Shown here one piece after another: positions 38,691 to 49,566 of a stretch of DNA of 64,000 bases (the stretch's first letter is position 1; every line of letters starts with the position of its first letter). This stretch comes from Taenia hydatigena (lineage: Eukaryota; Platyhelminthes; Cestoda; Cyclophyllidea; Taeniidae). The stretch covers positions 248,001 through 312,000 of the forward strand of contig JADWOT020001916.1 of NCBI GenBank assembly GCA_036345935.2, written 5' to 3'. The notes under the pieces are model-generated. The model worked only from the letters and a program-made list of their open reading frames with translations. It searched no databases and was not told the DNA's origin. Position numbers and translations under genes: made by a program.

Positions 38691-39799
38691 AAGTTTTGTG
38701 ACACAGTGTTTGGTTTAACTATAAATAACTTGCCCATTCCTCTATTTTTTACATGCAACACCACCAAAATTCATGCCGGTAGTTTGTCAGATCCCCTGCC
38801 TATGCCTAATACGAGACAGTTGATACCTACGAGACGCCTTCATTGTCCTAGACGAAACGGCGGATCAACAGCGTGTTAGTAGAGTGCTGTGGAATTGACT
38901 GTGTCGGTTTTGAGAGATTGAAGTTGTGTTCCTGACCGTCGCCTACAATGTACGTTCAAAAACGTAAGCATTAAAACATGGTTTCCCTAGATAACAAGAA
39001 GGGAATCAACATCGTACGCAAAAATTATTAGTCAGCATCGAATACTTAGAGAAGGACTTACTATTAACTGGTTTGTGACATCAAATATCATTAAAACTAC
39101 AAAGTTGCGCTTCTATGACAAGCGTTTTGAATAGCACTTTTATAATGAGAACTTTTCTTTACTTTCGCCTCTCTCGGTGGCTTTTCGTGGTCGATAGTTA
39201 TCAACTCTCTGTAATCATTTTGTTTAGAACTGTTTTTCGGCAAAGGAATCTGCAATATCTCGGTGGCTAGGCGAAGATCCTCTTTACCCCTTGGATTTCG
39301 CATCATTATGAATGAAAATCAGTTGGCTTGTAGCATTCAATTAATGTTTTAAGACCATTGGGGCGTACTCGACGAATGCTGTCCTTTTGTGAATGCCACT
39401 GAGCTCCGTGGGGCTAAGTTGTGTCGCTGCGCCAATTCGATGAGTGGGAGGTACCGACAATTTTCCATTGGGAATCGCACCGTCATCGTTCAGTAATTCC
39501 GCCGTCTAATTAATAACTTGTGGTTTGCGACGCGTTGCCCTGTTTTGCGGACTTCTTTGCCTCGCGTCCGCACAGGCGACATGAATTATTGACGATGTGG
39601 GCGACGAATCGCCTTGACCCGGCGCGAATCCTTCTGCCAGTTTCAATCAGAAATAAGAGAGGAAGTAGAGAAGCCGCAGGAAGTAAAAGCAATTAAATGT
39701 AGCGAAAGGAGTTGCTTAGTGTGTAGGTGATGGAATGTTGGTGGAAAGTTCAGTTTAAATTAATAAGCCAACTAACTGGCCATAAAACGAACGCTCAAA

Positions 39800-40180
39800 G
39801 GAGGTCCTACTTCACCCAAGATAGAACTATCGACTTGGTCGGCTTGAAGGACAACTTAGAAGGAGAGGATGGGATGAATATGCCTTTGCACTCACATACA
39901 CACAGGCACGCACACAGACGTTCTCACATGTTTTCGGGGACACTGATGAAGACGACTCTCCAAAGGACGAAGATAAAAGCGAGCAATGACACGCGCAAAC
40001 TGGGGCAAGCACAAATGCACAGTGGAAAAGGAGCAGGTGGTTCATCGAAGGCAGAAAGCGCACGTTCTTACCCGTTAACATAGAGCGCCAGGTGGAGGAA
40101 TTTTGCACAGAGAGAAGAAAAGAATTGGGCGGTGAGAGTCGGACGCGTCTACGAATTATGAGGTGTGAAGTAGGAGTAGT
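39800..40180 (+). repeat. Dispersed repeat R2, copy 2
   Basis: Partner of the 32.04-32.37 kb repeat. It contains a CACA-rich stretch (39890-39915) that is lost or diverged in copy 1. The 118-codon open frame across it is not supported, because copy 1 has no equivalent frame. Confidence 0.55.
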
Positions 40181-40804
40181 AGTAGGTGAGGTTTGCTAAC
40201 CGCCATTGTGCTCCCTGATGCAAGGCAGCAATTGGTCTTGGCATGAAACTAAAGTGAACGGAAGAAACGCACCTTCGCTGGCGCCATAGTAACCGCAAGG
40301 GGTAAGTTGCCAATGCATAACAGGCATTCCCTCAAAAAAGCCGATGACAAGCAGTCACAACGAGGCAGCACATTTAAGTCAAAGCACATTAGCATCGGTG
40401 GTTCTTCTCATTCTCTTCCTCCTCCTTTGCATGCACTACGACGCACATAACTTAATCAAGTCACGAAGGCACAGAAGCAATTGTCGCCTTCTCTCTCAAA
40501 ACCACCCCCAAGCAGTGCTGTCTAAAGTTAACACCGGACAGTACTGAGCGACACCACACGACACGTGTTGCAATCGATTCGCACGTGTCAGGTTCAAATT
40601 GGTCTACCACACGACAAACTGCCAGACATGCTGTTCTGCGCGTTGCACGCTTACATTCATTCATCCTGCTTCGTCGTGCTGCCATTCTTGCCATTCAGTT
40701 ATTCGTCGGTGCCTCTCATCTACCTCGTTTTATCTTTGTCTCCGGTCTTATTTGTATCCTTCACTAACGTCGCAACACTCTCTCTCTTCATCATTCCACA
40801 CCTT

Positions 40805-40925
40805 TCAATTCTTCATTCCAGAAACGTCGAAGGGGCGAAACAGATAGATATCATAGAAATTAGGGGTCAATTTTGGTGCCAACACCCCTTCCTTCATCTG
40901 TGCCACCCTCTTCTGTCCTCAAAAT
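40805..40925 (-). repeat. Dispersed repeat R3, copy 3 (inverted)
   Basis: On the minus strand this reads CCCCTAATTTCTATGATATC then TATCTGTTTCGCCCCTTCGA, a close match to the 36.57-kb copy. The 140-codon plus frame overlapping it at 40565-40987 is therefore unlikely to be a gene. Confidence 0.45.
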
Positions 40926-42236
40926 TTACTTACACGCGCCTATTCAATATATTTTTACATCCAGTATCCAGCACAACTCACACATAAAGGGAGCTATGAC
41001 TAACCACTTCACTTGTCATTTGGACGGTTTCTTCAAATTTTACCTAGTCACGCGCCTAGATGAGTAAGCAATTAAATCAGTTCAGAAATAAATGGTAGAA
41101 ATATAGAAAGTAATAGAAAGGGCTACACCGCAGCAATGTAAGGAGTCATCCTACAGAGTCCATTTCCAATCCTCTTCTGTCCATCTCCATCCTCACTCCC
41201 TCCATTCTAGCGGCTTCTCATCGCTTCACCTCTATCCCGAACTTACTCTTACAATTTGGTAGGAGAACTGCAGCAAGTAACTACTAAGTGGTTTAAGCTG
41301 TCAGATTATAATTCTGATCGATTCTAGATCTAAATAAACAGTTTATGACGCAGCTCTATATGCTTGCATTATTTTATCTGTTTGCCAAAATAGGCTACTT
41401 AACTTAGAGGTCAGGTCTAAATTTTGATTGCATAACTTGAGGAATATCGCAGCTGCCAGCGATGAAAGAAACAGCTGAGTACAAATTGTCATAATTATAA
41501 ATGAACAACCAAGAACATAGGTTCCAACGATGTACTCAGGCTGTCACTTTTCGCTTTAAAATCACTAGCATTACATTGTGACATTCCTAAGCATTAAATG
41601 TCGTACAATTGAACAGCTCTATTTGACGTCACCACGTTTGCCCTTTGACAGCATGCCATCTCAGACTATCCTAGTAATTACAACTTATTATTCAAGTCAA
41701 CTTGGACTTACCAAAACCTATCTTAAGCCATTGGGCATGGTTTATGCACTCACTAACCTCTCAACACAAAAGCGGAGCGCTAAACAACCACTTTTATTTA
41801 ATAATTCGGTCATAGCAAAATGTGGCTGCTGCATTCGCACCACAATCTGGAGACTCTTCTAGCGTATTACAGTGGACCACCTCACCTCACGCACCTCGGC
41901 CACGTCGATCAACAAGCAAATTTATCATCACCTGCGCAAACTCAATACCCATGTTCCATTGTTTGCGAAGAAAAACACACAAATGAGAAACATTTTTAAA
42001 TTTGCTAACAATGGTAAATGAACAGGAGTACACAACATTGTGGAGACATCATCACAACTTGGGGAGGGGGATGTAGGCATTAGGAACAATGGTGACTCAG
42101 GATCTACAGGGTTTCGTGCTGTTCCACACTAAAGTGCTGCCAGAAGACACATCAAATCATTCCAGTGTCTCCTTTCCCTCTTGACGCGTGGTCTTCACGG
42201 ACTTCACGATGGTAGCGGTGTTTCCGCACCGACAAA
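40926..42236. other. Intergenic, nothing recognised
   Basis: Pyrimidine-rich patch at 41160-41220; otherwise no features. The 94-codon frame at 41578-41862 has no domain. Confidence 0.4.
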
Positions 42237-42308
42237 CTACACTTCTAATCCGCTTTGGACAGCGGACCTCCCATCTGCATTCCATTTACACATCATCGGC
42301 ACTTGAAC
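42237..42308 (-). CDS. Possible terminal exon, unrecognised
   Basis: A strong minus-strand acceptor (CTTGCTGTTTTCGTTTTGTAG) precedes 42308. In one frame it leads to 23 codons ending SGLEV and TAG at 42237-42239. In another frame the same DNA encodes a 42-residue Cys-rich ORF (starting MECRWEVRCPKR, ending KETLE). Only one can be right. No upstream exon is established. Confidence 0.18.
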   Translation of the reverse strand, partial: VQVPMMCKWNADGRSAVQSGLEV

Positions 42309-43784
42309 CTACAAAACGAAAACAGCAAGCATAGGCTGGGAAAAGCCTTGATAAACAAAAGGAAATAAGGTCTAAACAGAGGTGCTGGTTCTACATCTGC
42401 ATGAGCAATCATAGTGCAGCAGTATCACATAAAGTAGCAAATACTAGCTCACGCTATACAAGGAATAGACATCATTTATCAAGAATGGCATAGGCCAGTG
42501 CCAGTGCCTGCGTACAACGAAGTGCGGTGATGAATAAAGTTTCTTGTGAAAGGAGGCATCGACAATCGTGGATACCCGTACCAGCAAGAGGCGTCAACCT
42601 AGTCAGCAATTAGACACTTGAAAGGTGTAGACGTCGATTGGGCAGTGGATATCCCAAAAATGTTGGTTTTCAGCTCACCCGCACAGTGGTAATTCCTGAG
42701 ACCCTTTATTTGTTAAGTAAACCTCACAATTCCCAGTGTCTGCATTCTCTCTTAAAAAAAGTTACAACTGGGAGTGAAAATCACAGGGACCATTACGAAA
42801 AAAAGTAGTACAAATTGAGAACTCGCCCAGGGAATAGAACAAAGAACAACCATTACAAATAAGGCGTGCAAGATCTACTCAAAATTACCTCCCTCTAAGA
42901 ATGTCAAGCGATTATAGGCTCAAGACAAAGGCAACACAGAAAAAAAGAATTCACAACAGAACGTAAAGCTGGATCGACAAAAACTGCTTAATTTCGGAGG
43001 TAAAAAGTTAAAAGAGACAAAAAGGAAAATTTTAACCTATTAACGAGTTGATTATAAGCTTGGAGACGGAAAAAGTGCTTGCCGAAACAAATGACAGAAA
43101 TAAAATGTCTGGTTGTTCCCTGCATATCCACGGAAAGGTAAGATTTCGCACGAAAAAAAATTCGTAGCGATCAAATGAAACAATGCAGGAAGGCGGTCTA
43201 GCAGAATCATTGCAAAACTTATGATTTCATAAATGAAGTCAACTTACTTAACTTTACACGCAATAATTGAATTCCAGACACAAAAACCCTAGCGTTCTAC
43301 CAAGAGTCTGTAAATGGATTAATGTCTACTCTTCGCAAGCTACCAAAGGCAAAAGAGACTCCACCTTGCTAAACAATCGCCTTTTAACTACTTTTCAAAA
43401 GCATTAGGTTTTACGAGGAAATTGCAGAAAAACGAAGAGAATCAGCAAAAAGATAGTGCCAACTGAACATCGGGAATAACAAATTGTTGGCTTTCAATAA
43501 ACATCCTCAAAACTACCCAAAAAAGACGTTGCTTAACCAAAATCTCGCGAAGCGCTAAGCATGGGCAAATAGAAAACGCACGAAAAGTGCAGAAAACAGC
43601 ACAATTGAATTATTAATCATTCTAACGATAATAAGAGAGCATCCCATGCTAAAAGAAAGAAGTAACTTTATGCCCACTAACAAAAAAAACAAGAACGATG
43701 GCACAGTGAGAAGAAACAATAGCGTGACAAGCACACGATGATGAGTCCCGAGCCTAGTGCGATGGATACAGTTCAATGTAATGA
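42309..43784. other. Intergenic, A-rich plus strand, nothing recognised
   Basis: No frame with protein-like composition and no repeats seen. Confidence 0.4.
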
Positions 43785-43929
43785 TCACTGATTGAGTCCA
43801 GCAACACCGTGGATTGACACTGACCGGTTTATAGATACCCTGGTGATTAATAATGCGACCCCCAAGAGAGATGCAGATTGACAATACTGACACCCGGTTA
43901 TGGATCCCGTGGCCATGTGGATTAGTCTA

Positions 43930-44186
43930 GATCGATGGATATAACAATGACGTTGAGGCACGCAGCTCTTTTGCTTGCGCTTGATGATTTTGAACACATA
44001 ACCGTCCAATACCGTCTTGCGCGATCCCCTACTTGAAGACCAAGTCTTGTGCAACAGATAATATGCGTGCTCGTTAGAGTAGCCATTCCCCGCGCTTTGT
44101 AGTAAAATGGATTCAGGGGCACACGAAAAGCCATCGGCACAGTTCTGCGCTAACGCGACCCACTTCACTTCAACGTCTATGGGTGC
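43930..44186 (-). CDS. Candidate exon, weak FLYWCH-like pattern
   Basis: After a TACTAG acceptor the minus frame from 44186 is open and protein-like, starting APIDVEVKWVALAQNCADGF. Further on, SSRGSRKTVLDGYVFKIIKR followed by spaced Cys/His residues recalls the S-x-x-G...L...GY...K motif of FLYWCH zinc fingers, but the usual YWxC is missing. The frame stays open to 43785 with declining quality. No donor stands out, so the right edge is approximate. It could be an exon, a relic or chance. Confidence 0.2.
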
Positions 44187-44737
44187 CTAGTACGGCCTAG
44201 CTAGCCTTTCAGCATTGCTGCATCTCATTTTCGGCAGCACTTGCATTCTTGCAGCCACGGTACTTGACACCTTCCCACCTCCCTTGCCTTCAACCGGCAA
44301 ATTGAGTAATCTACCGACGTAAAATTGGTGTTTTTACCTCCCCCCAGTAGCTTTGCATTCTTATGACTAAAGTGCGTTCTAACATCGTAGCCATTCATTG
44401 TCCACTATCTGAATCCTTTCTGTGAACACTGCGGACAGATCCGTCTCGATCAGTCTCATAGGCCTACCGCATGCTGCCCAAATTGACCCCACACGTTTTG
44501 CAGGTCGGGATAGGGACAGAAGAACAGGTCGATAGCCGAGAAAACCGACAGGTGAGCAGGTATATAGGTGGGTCAACAGATGGAGAGATTAGGATATATG
44601 AAATGGCGACCCTAGCTCTACCGCCTCACCTAGTCTCTGCCTCTACAGCTCCACTAACTGACCAAACAAGTGAATAAAAAGGGACAGAGACGCAAATAAA
44701 CAATAAAACAATTCCAGCGATTCCCAATTTAATCGTC

Positions 44738-45088
44738 TCAAAACAACATCCATAATAGGTGTAATGGTGGAAAAGGCTACCATGAGTAGAGGGGAAGGCA
44801 AGGACAGGACGATACTTACGACGGCTGTCATGCCCAGGTTCTCATCACCGCCCATATACCATAGAAAAGGCGGCGCACCACAAAAAAGCACTCGTGTGAC
44901 TGACACAAAGCCAATTATTGTCACGGCACTAGGATGCAAACTGGACCACACCAGGCCTTTGCCCATGTCTGTGTAGGACTTGTCAGCTCAGCATCAGACG
45001 TCGCATTAAAAAAGGGACGCGACAAACGCTGAGATAGAGTTGGAGACTCGCGAGCACCTAACACTTACCTTTATATCTTGGGCATGTC
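44738..45088 (-). CDS. Candidate 3' exons of a membrane protein, unrecognised
   Basis: Two canonical GTAAGT donors and two AG acceptors give in-phase blocks. The first ends at 45069 (reading ...SSALTCPRYK). A 100-nt intron follows. The second is 44820-44968, starting DMGKGLVW, with a hydrophobic stretch SAVTIIGFVSVTRVLF and PPFLWY. After a 43-nt intron a 13-codon block ends in TGA at 44738-44740. The central block resembles the G-(R/K)-x-L...R-x-x-F-x-P pattern of equilibrative nucleoside transporter TM8-TM9, but the remaining helices are not found. The upstream start is unresolved. Confidence 0.25.
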
Positions 45089-47569
45089 AATGCCGATGAC
45101 ACCTCCCTCCCCCCGCATTACCTAGTGCACTTATAGCTTCACTGCATCAGACACAAGTATGACAGTACTCAAAGTCAATTAGCGCCATGAGTGATAGGCC
45201 AGTCATGCGTGCGTACCGTGCTTAAATAAGCCAACCGGACATGGCGAGGCATTCCATTCCTTTCCACTATGACCAACTTCCACCTTAATCATTGGTAGTA
45301 GCAACAATGCAATCATAATGAAACAATGTTTTGTAAACACTCGACACGAGGGCATCACGAAGGTGTTAATTTTAGCAACTCCGACAGTTAGATGCTCTGA
45401 CGAAGATGAAGCGATTCCAACACGACCAATCACACCAGGCAGGACTGTATGAATGTTCCAACGCCACAGGGGAGAAGGTCCACAAACAGCGAAGTAAACA
45501 GATCTCCTCTCCTTCGCCTGTCTATCCACCCAAACCTCCACCGGCCAATTAACCCAATCAACAGATAAGTAAAAAGGACGCAAGTAAAGAAATGTATGAA
45601 GCTTAACGCTTGCCAGTGCATATTTGCCTGTGTCCTGGGGGACATCCACTGACTATAAGCCGTCAGGAATATTAACCTGGCTAACCCATGGAAAACGCCA
45701 AACTTGCATTTTGCCTGTCTCCGCGGCACTTTAGCCAACTATTAGCCCCACAGAAAAACGGCTAAAGCTAAGGCCAGTCACCGCTGACTAAAGGGAGAGC
45801 GAAGATTACGCCAAAACTATTACATTGCTACAGCAGAAGGAGCGAACAAACCGAGGCAATCAGTGGGTTGCCTTCCGAGTCATCTTCGTGACAATACGTT
45901 TCCAATAACCACTTCATTCATAAGTATTTCGGAGGCAGACATCCCGAGATTTTTTTGACAATAATAAACGCGCACAGTCCGATGGTTTACAGAAGGAGCA
46001 CTAATCAGGCAGATTCGAATAACAACGGCAGAAGAAATCTACGGAATTGCTTAATAACCAGCAAAACTTGAGTGCGCCTAAAAGTGTACATTCAATTACG
46101 AGATGGTCCTCCTCAAATCCGCTAAACAGTAAGAAGAAGTAGGGCAGCATCATGCTTTCTGACGACCAAATAGATTAATTGGAACCTACTCAATACAACT
46201 GTGCGTAGTGTCTATACTACTGCTCCGAATGCGAAAGAACACTTATTCGGAACTGATAATTACAGTCCATCGCAGATGCCTACACGTACAATGAAGCAAA
46301 CTGCCGTATCCCTACCCATCAGCATCCAGTACACTCAATCCGATAACTACGAATCTACACACTTTGTAATGAAGGCAGGCAACTTGTCCCAATCAAAATT
46401 CTCAAAAAGTACATGCATATCAATTAACACGCTAGACACAACCTCTCCTGGCCAGATTAGAATGAGGGAAACGAGTAATAGACCAAAGCATGCCACCTAC
46501 CCTTCCAAACGGAAAGCGATGACAAGATGAATACAGTGGACAAATTCAGCCAGTGGCACGACCAGATGTCAATGAGCGCAAAAGTTAGAACTAACAATAT
46601 TTAAAATATACCAGTGATGAGTGAAAGCACTTAAACAGCTGGTGGCAGCAAGCAAGCGGAACAAGTGGAGAATGAAAAAAAAATAAGAAGAGAAAGTTAT
46701 TCCTAAGCCGGCATTAGATTACCATAGAACGGACAGTGGCTGTGGCCAACGCAAAAAACTACACCTCGCACTCAGGCGCCACACCTCATCAAAGTTTACA
46801 AAACGACGAGTAGCGTGCATGAATAGGGGCTTTTCAAATGTACATAAATGTGCATTGATACGTACCTCTTAATAGGCGAGTCACTTCCTCCATGCATCCA
46901 CAGTCATCACACTCATTGACGTGGCCCTTTTTGCCCACCGCGTCATAAAGCAGAAGCCATGGACACGGCACCGCTTGCACCCTACTTCGCGACAGACTTC
47001 CAACAGTTTCGACAAAATTTCATCAGCGAACGCTGACTACCAAAACGCCCTTCAGCGGCAGCACAGCCTCAACGAAGTACCTGTCCTTTGCAGGCTCGGA
47101 AGAAACATAGCTGATGTGCTGCTTCATTTGTCAGTCGTCTCCATTTTGCGCGGTAAAATTCGATGTTTGCATCCACCCGTCACCCGAGCCACCAAATATT
47201 CCATTTGAAAAACATCCTCGAATCTACAGGAACAAACTAGGACTTAAAGAAACAATTTAAATCAAGGTAGCGGATTAATACGCTGCGTGACGATGGAGTA
47301 GGTTGCATGTTAGCGCCTCAGTCTCAGAAGAATCTTTACGACTTTGGCTTAGACTTGTTCCGATCGGGTCTACTAAAGTTAAAGGAGACGACATTCAGTT
47401 CCCTAGTGGAGAAGAACATACTCAAGTACCCTTTCGGAGCGCACCGCAGCTATATCTGCGTCCAATGAACACGATAAATTCGACCAATATGGTTACTATA
47501 ACAATTTGAGAAATGTAGCTGTCACATTGCATTTGTGAATAGACTTCGGGAAAAGGATGCGCAACAGAT
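45089..47569. other. No gene called; several open frames
   Basis: Open frames at 45203-45738 (minus, two overlapping), 46201-46530 (plus) and 46921-47208 (plus) have moderately protein-like composition but no domain and no consistent splice joins. They could belong to the flanking candidates. Confidence 0.3.
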
Positions 47570-47983
47570 TCATTGAGGTACAGCACAGATCACACCAACC
47601 TCTAGGTCGGAGTAGAGAGTAAGAGGGAACTCTAACACTAAATTCTGCATTCTTTTCAGCAATCCCTTGGGGCACATTAGATGCACCACCACAGACAGAC
47701 ACATTCTTGTCATTCTTAAGATTCGGACCATCACTGACCTCACGTGAAGTCCAAAACGAAACAGTTCCCTTCCTTCGAGAATCAACGGAGCTCATCCAGC
47801 CAAAACAATGCCGCAATTAAAACACGCAATGTGCCCACCACATCGTAAGACAACATACCAAACACGACCGATGACTTCGAACCTGCCAAACTTGAAGGAA
47901 CACTTTCAGGCAAATATCTTTCAATCTTAAGAATTCTTGAAAACACACAAAACACACCATCAAGCTTGGCCTTGGAACAACCG
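47570..47983 (-). CDS. Candidate two-exon segment, unrecognised
   Basis: A TTTTAG acceptor before 47983 opens a frame (GCSKAKLDGVFCVFSRILKI...) that reaches a GTATGT donor after 47859. An 86-nt intron and a phase-1 join at 47772 continue in frame to TGA at 47570-47572 (ending LEVGVICAVPQ). A competing frame through the second block, ...REVSDGPNLKNDKNVSVCGG, has an even more protein-like composition but does not join in phase. The block may be real but mis-phased, or a pseudogene. Confidence 0.22.
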
Positions 47984-48201
47984 CTAAAATTGATCTTTTT
48001 GAGTGCATAAAAACCAAATCCAGTTCATCTTCGACAATTGATTGTTTGAAAATTGCATCGCATTATCGGAAGTATTTTGCGTCATGCAAACTTGCCAGCA
48101 TTCATTCTAAAAAGGGTGTCAGAGCGTTACGCACCACATGTGAGAATCTAAGCGCTATCCTTGAGTAGACTGGTTATCTTGTTACAAACCTATTAATTTA
48201 G

Positions 48202-48378
48202 ATGACAGGGGATCGACACAACCCTTATGGGTGGTGTGAGGGTGGCCTCTGTCGACATAATTATTACAATAGGAATAGGGATTTAGCGGGCTTCCCGGTT
48301 GTCTCCTCGTCTTCTGCCTCAAAACGCTTTGGACTTTATTGCAAACCTAAGTTGCTATGGCCAATATCTTCATCACTA
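48202..48378 (+). CDS. Possible exon, unrecognised
   Basis: A good acceptor (ACAAACCTATTAATTTAG) precedes an open frame starting MTGDRHNPYGWCEGGLCRHN that stays open to a TGA at 48388. A weak GTGCGC donor lies at 48379. No domain recognised. It may be an upstream exon of the 49.2-kb candidate. Confidence 0.2.
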
Positions 48379-48710
48379 GGTGCGCTATGACTGCCTCTTC
48401 GTCTCCCCAAGTCCCATTTCAACAACAAAAGTACTACACAAATCCTTCCTCTTGCTGGCCCCGCCTTTATTACTGCCCTTGTTGAATGCCTTTCTTCCAG
48501 TCATTATGGCTCAAACTTTGTTTTCGCATCTGATCAGTGGTGCACCTATGCAGAGTCAAAGATGCAATATTAAGCGAGTGATGGCTATAAACCCAGCAGT
48601 GCGATGTGGACAAAGCAGTTGGTAGGTGTTAGAACGTTTCCATATGGCGTGAACTATGAATGCTACAATGGGCGGAAGCAGGTACGACATTAAATCGTGC
48701 AGTATCCTCG

Positions 48711-48736
48711 CTCCCTCCTCCTCCTCCTCCTTCCCC
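48711..48736 (+). repeat. (CTC)n-type microsatellite
   Basis: Imperfect CTC/TCC run. Confidence 0.8.
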
Positions 48737-48873
48737 TGAAAATTAACAACCACGCCCCAGCAATAAGTCACCCCGCTCAACGCTCACATATGTGGACCTC
48801 ATGAAAAACCAATGCACCGTATGAAGGCTCATAATAATATAGCCTCACATCGGCTTCGACGCACACCATACCG

Positions 48874-48897
48874 TTGTTGTTGTTGTTGCTGCTGCTA
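48874..48897 (+). repeat. (GTT)n/(GCT)n microsatellite
   Basis: Five GTT-type units followed by three GCT-type units. Confidence 0.85.
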
Positions 48898-49214
48898 AAG
48901 GTCTCAAAACACGCAAAAGTGATGCGATTGTGAGCCTGTGATAAGGTCTCTCTCAACTCGTACAACACACATTGTCCCGTGGGGGAGTACTCACCAAGTC
49001 ACCGTTCCCCTCTCCCTCCGCTTTCGCCCGCCGGCCGCCCGCCTGACGCCCACATATCCGTACACGCCGCACTCAGCCTTCCAAGGACACAGCCGCGCTG
49101 CCTGCCTGCTTATGGCCTGCATGAAAGAATAATCCACAATGAGGAGGAGAAGGAGGAGCAAGCGAACTCTCGATTGCATTCATTGCTCCTCTAGTAGTTG
49201 CTTTGACGCCACAG

Positions 49215-49503
49215 CTGCCGCCATCGACAAGGACGAGTTCGGAGGCCTTTGGTGTAGTCTCGGTAGCCTCCTATGGATCGGCATCTACGTCCGCATCCCC
49301 CTTTGCCATTATTGCCACAGTCGACAACAACAATGCGTGTTATTGATGACAGGCAGCCTGATGAGTCTGTGATTAACGACAACGTTGAGAAGCGCCACGT
49401 GGCCAGCGTTGCGAACAGCAGCGGCGAGGCAGCCAGTGTTGGTCAGAAGCCAACTATTACAACAAACAAATACTACACTTGCAAGTTTGGCGCACAAAAT
49501 TGA
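49215..49503 (+). CDS. Candidate 3' end of a gene (two exons), unrecognised
   Basis: A 48-nt block (49215-49262, after GACGCCACAG) is followed by a 58-nt intron with a good polypyrimidine tract and ATTGCCACAG. The last exon (49321-49503) joins in phase 0. It reads STTTMRVIDDRQPDESVIND, continues hydrophilic and Ser/Ala-rich, and ends YYTCKFGAQN with TGA. Third codon positions avoid A and favour C/G/T, unlike the surroundings, and an AATAAA lies 58 nt past the stop. A very GC-rich open stretch just upstream (48960-49120, proline-rich) may be another exon, but I could not join it in phase. Protein family unknown. Confidence 0.4.
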
Positions 49504-49560
49504 CACCTAGTGCTACTCACTCAAGTGCCCATGCCTATCACATAATAATGCTCCAGAGGA

Positions 49561-49566
49561 AATAAA
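49561..49566 (+). promoter_or_regulatory. Poly(A) signal AATAAA
   Basis: Canonical hexamer 58 nt downstream of the TGA of the 49.2-kb candidate gene. Confidence 0.45.

Noticed and set aside
40565..40987. 140-codon plus frame
   Set aside because: It overlaps the inverted R3 repeat and two other frames, and its hydrophobicity follows from T-rich composition.
45203..45738. 148- and 102-codon overlapping minus frames
   Set aside because: They are in different frames over the same DNA, and no splice join links either to the phased blocks at 44.7-45.1 kb.
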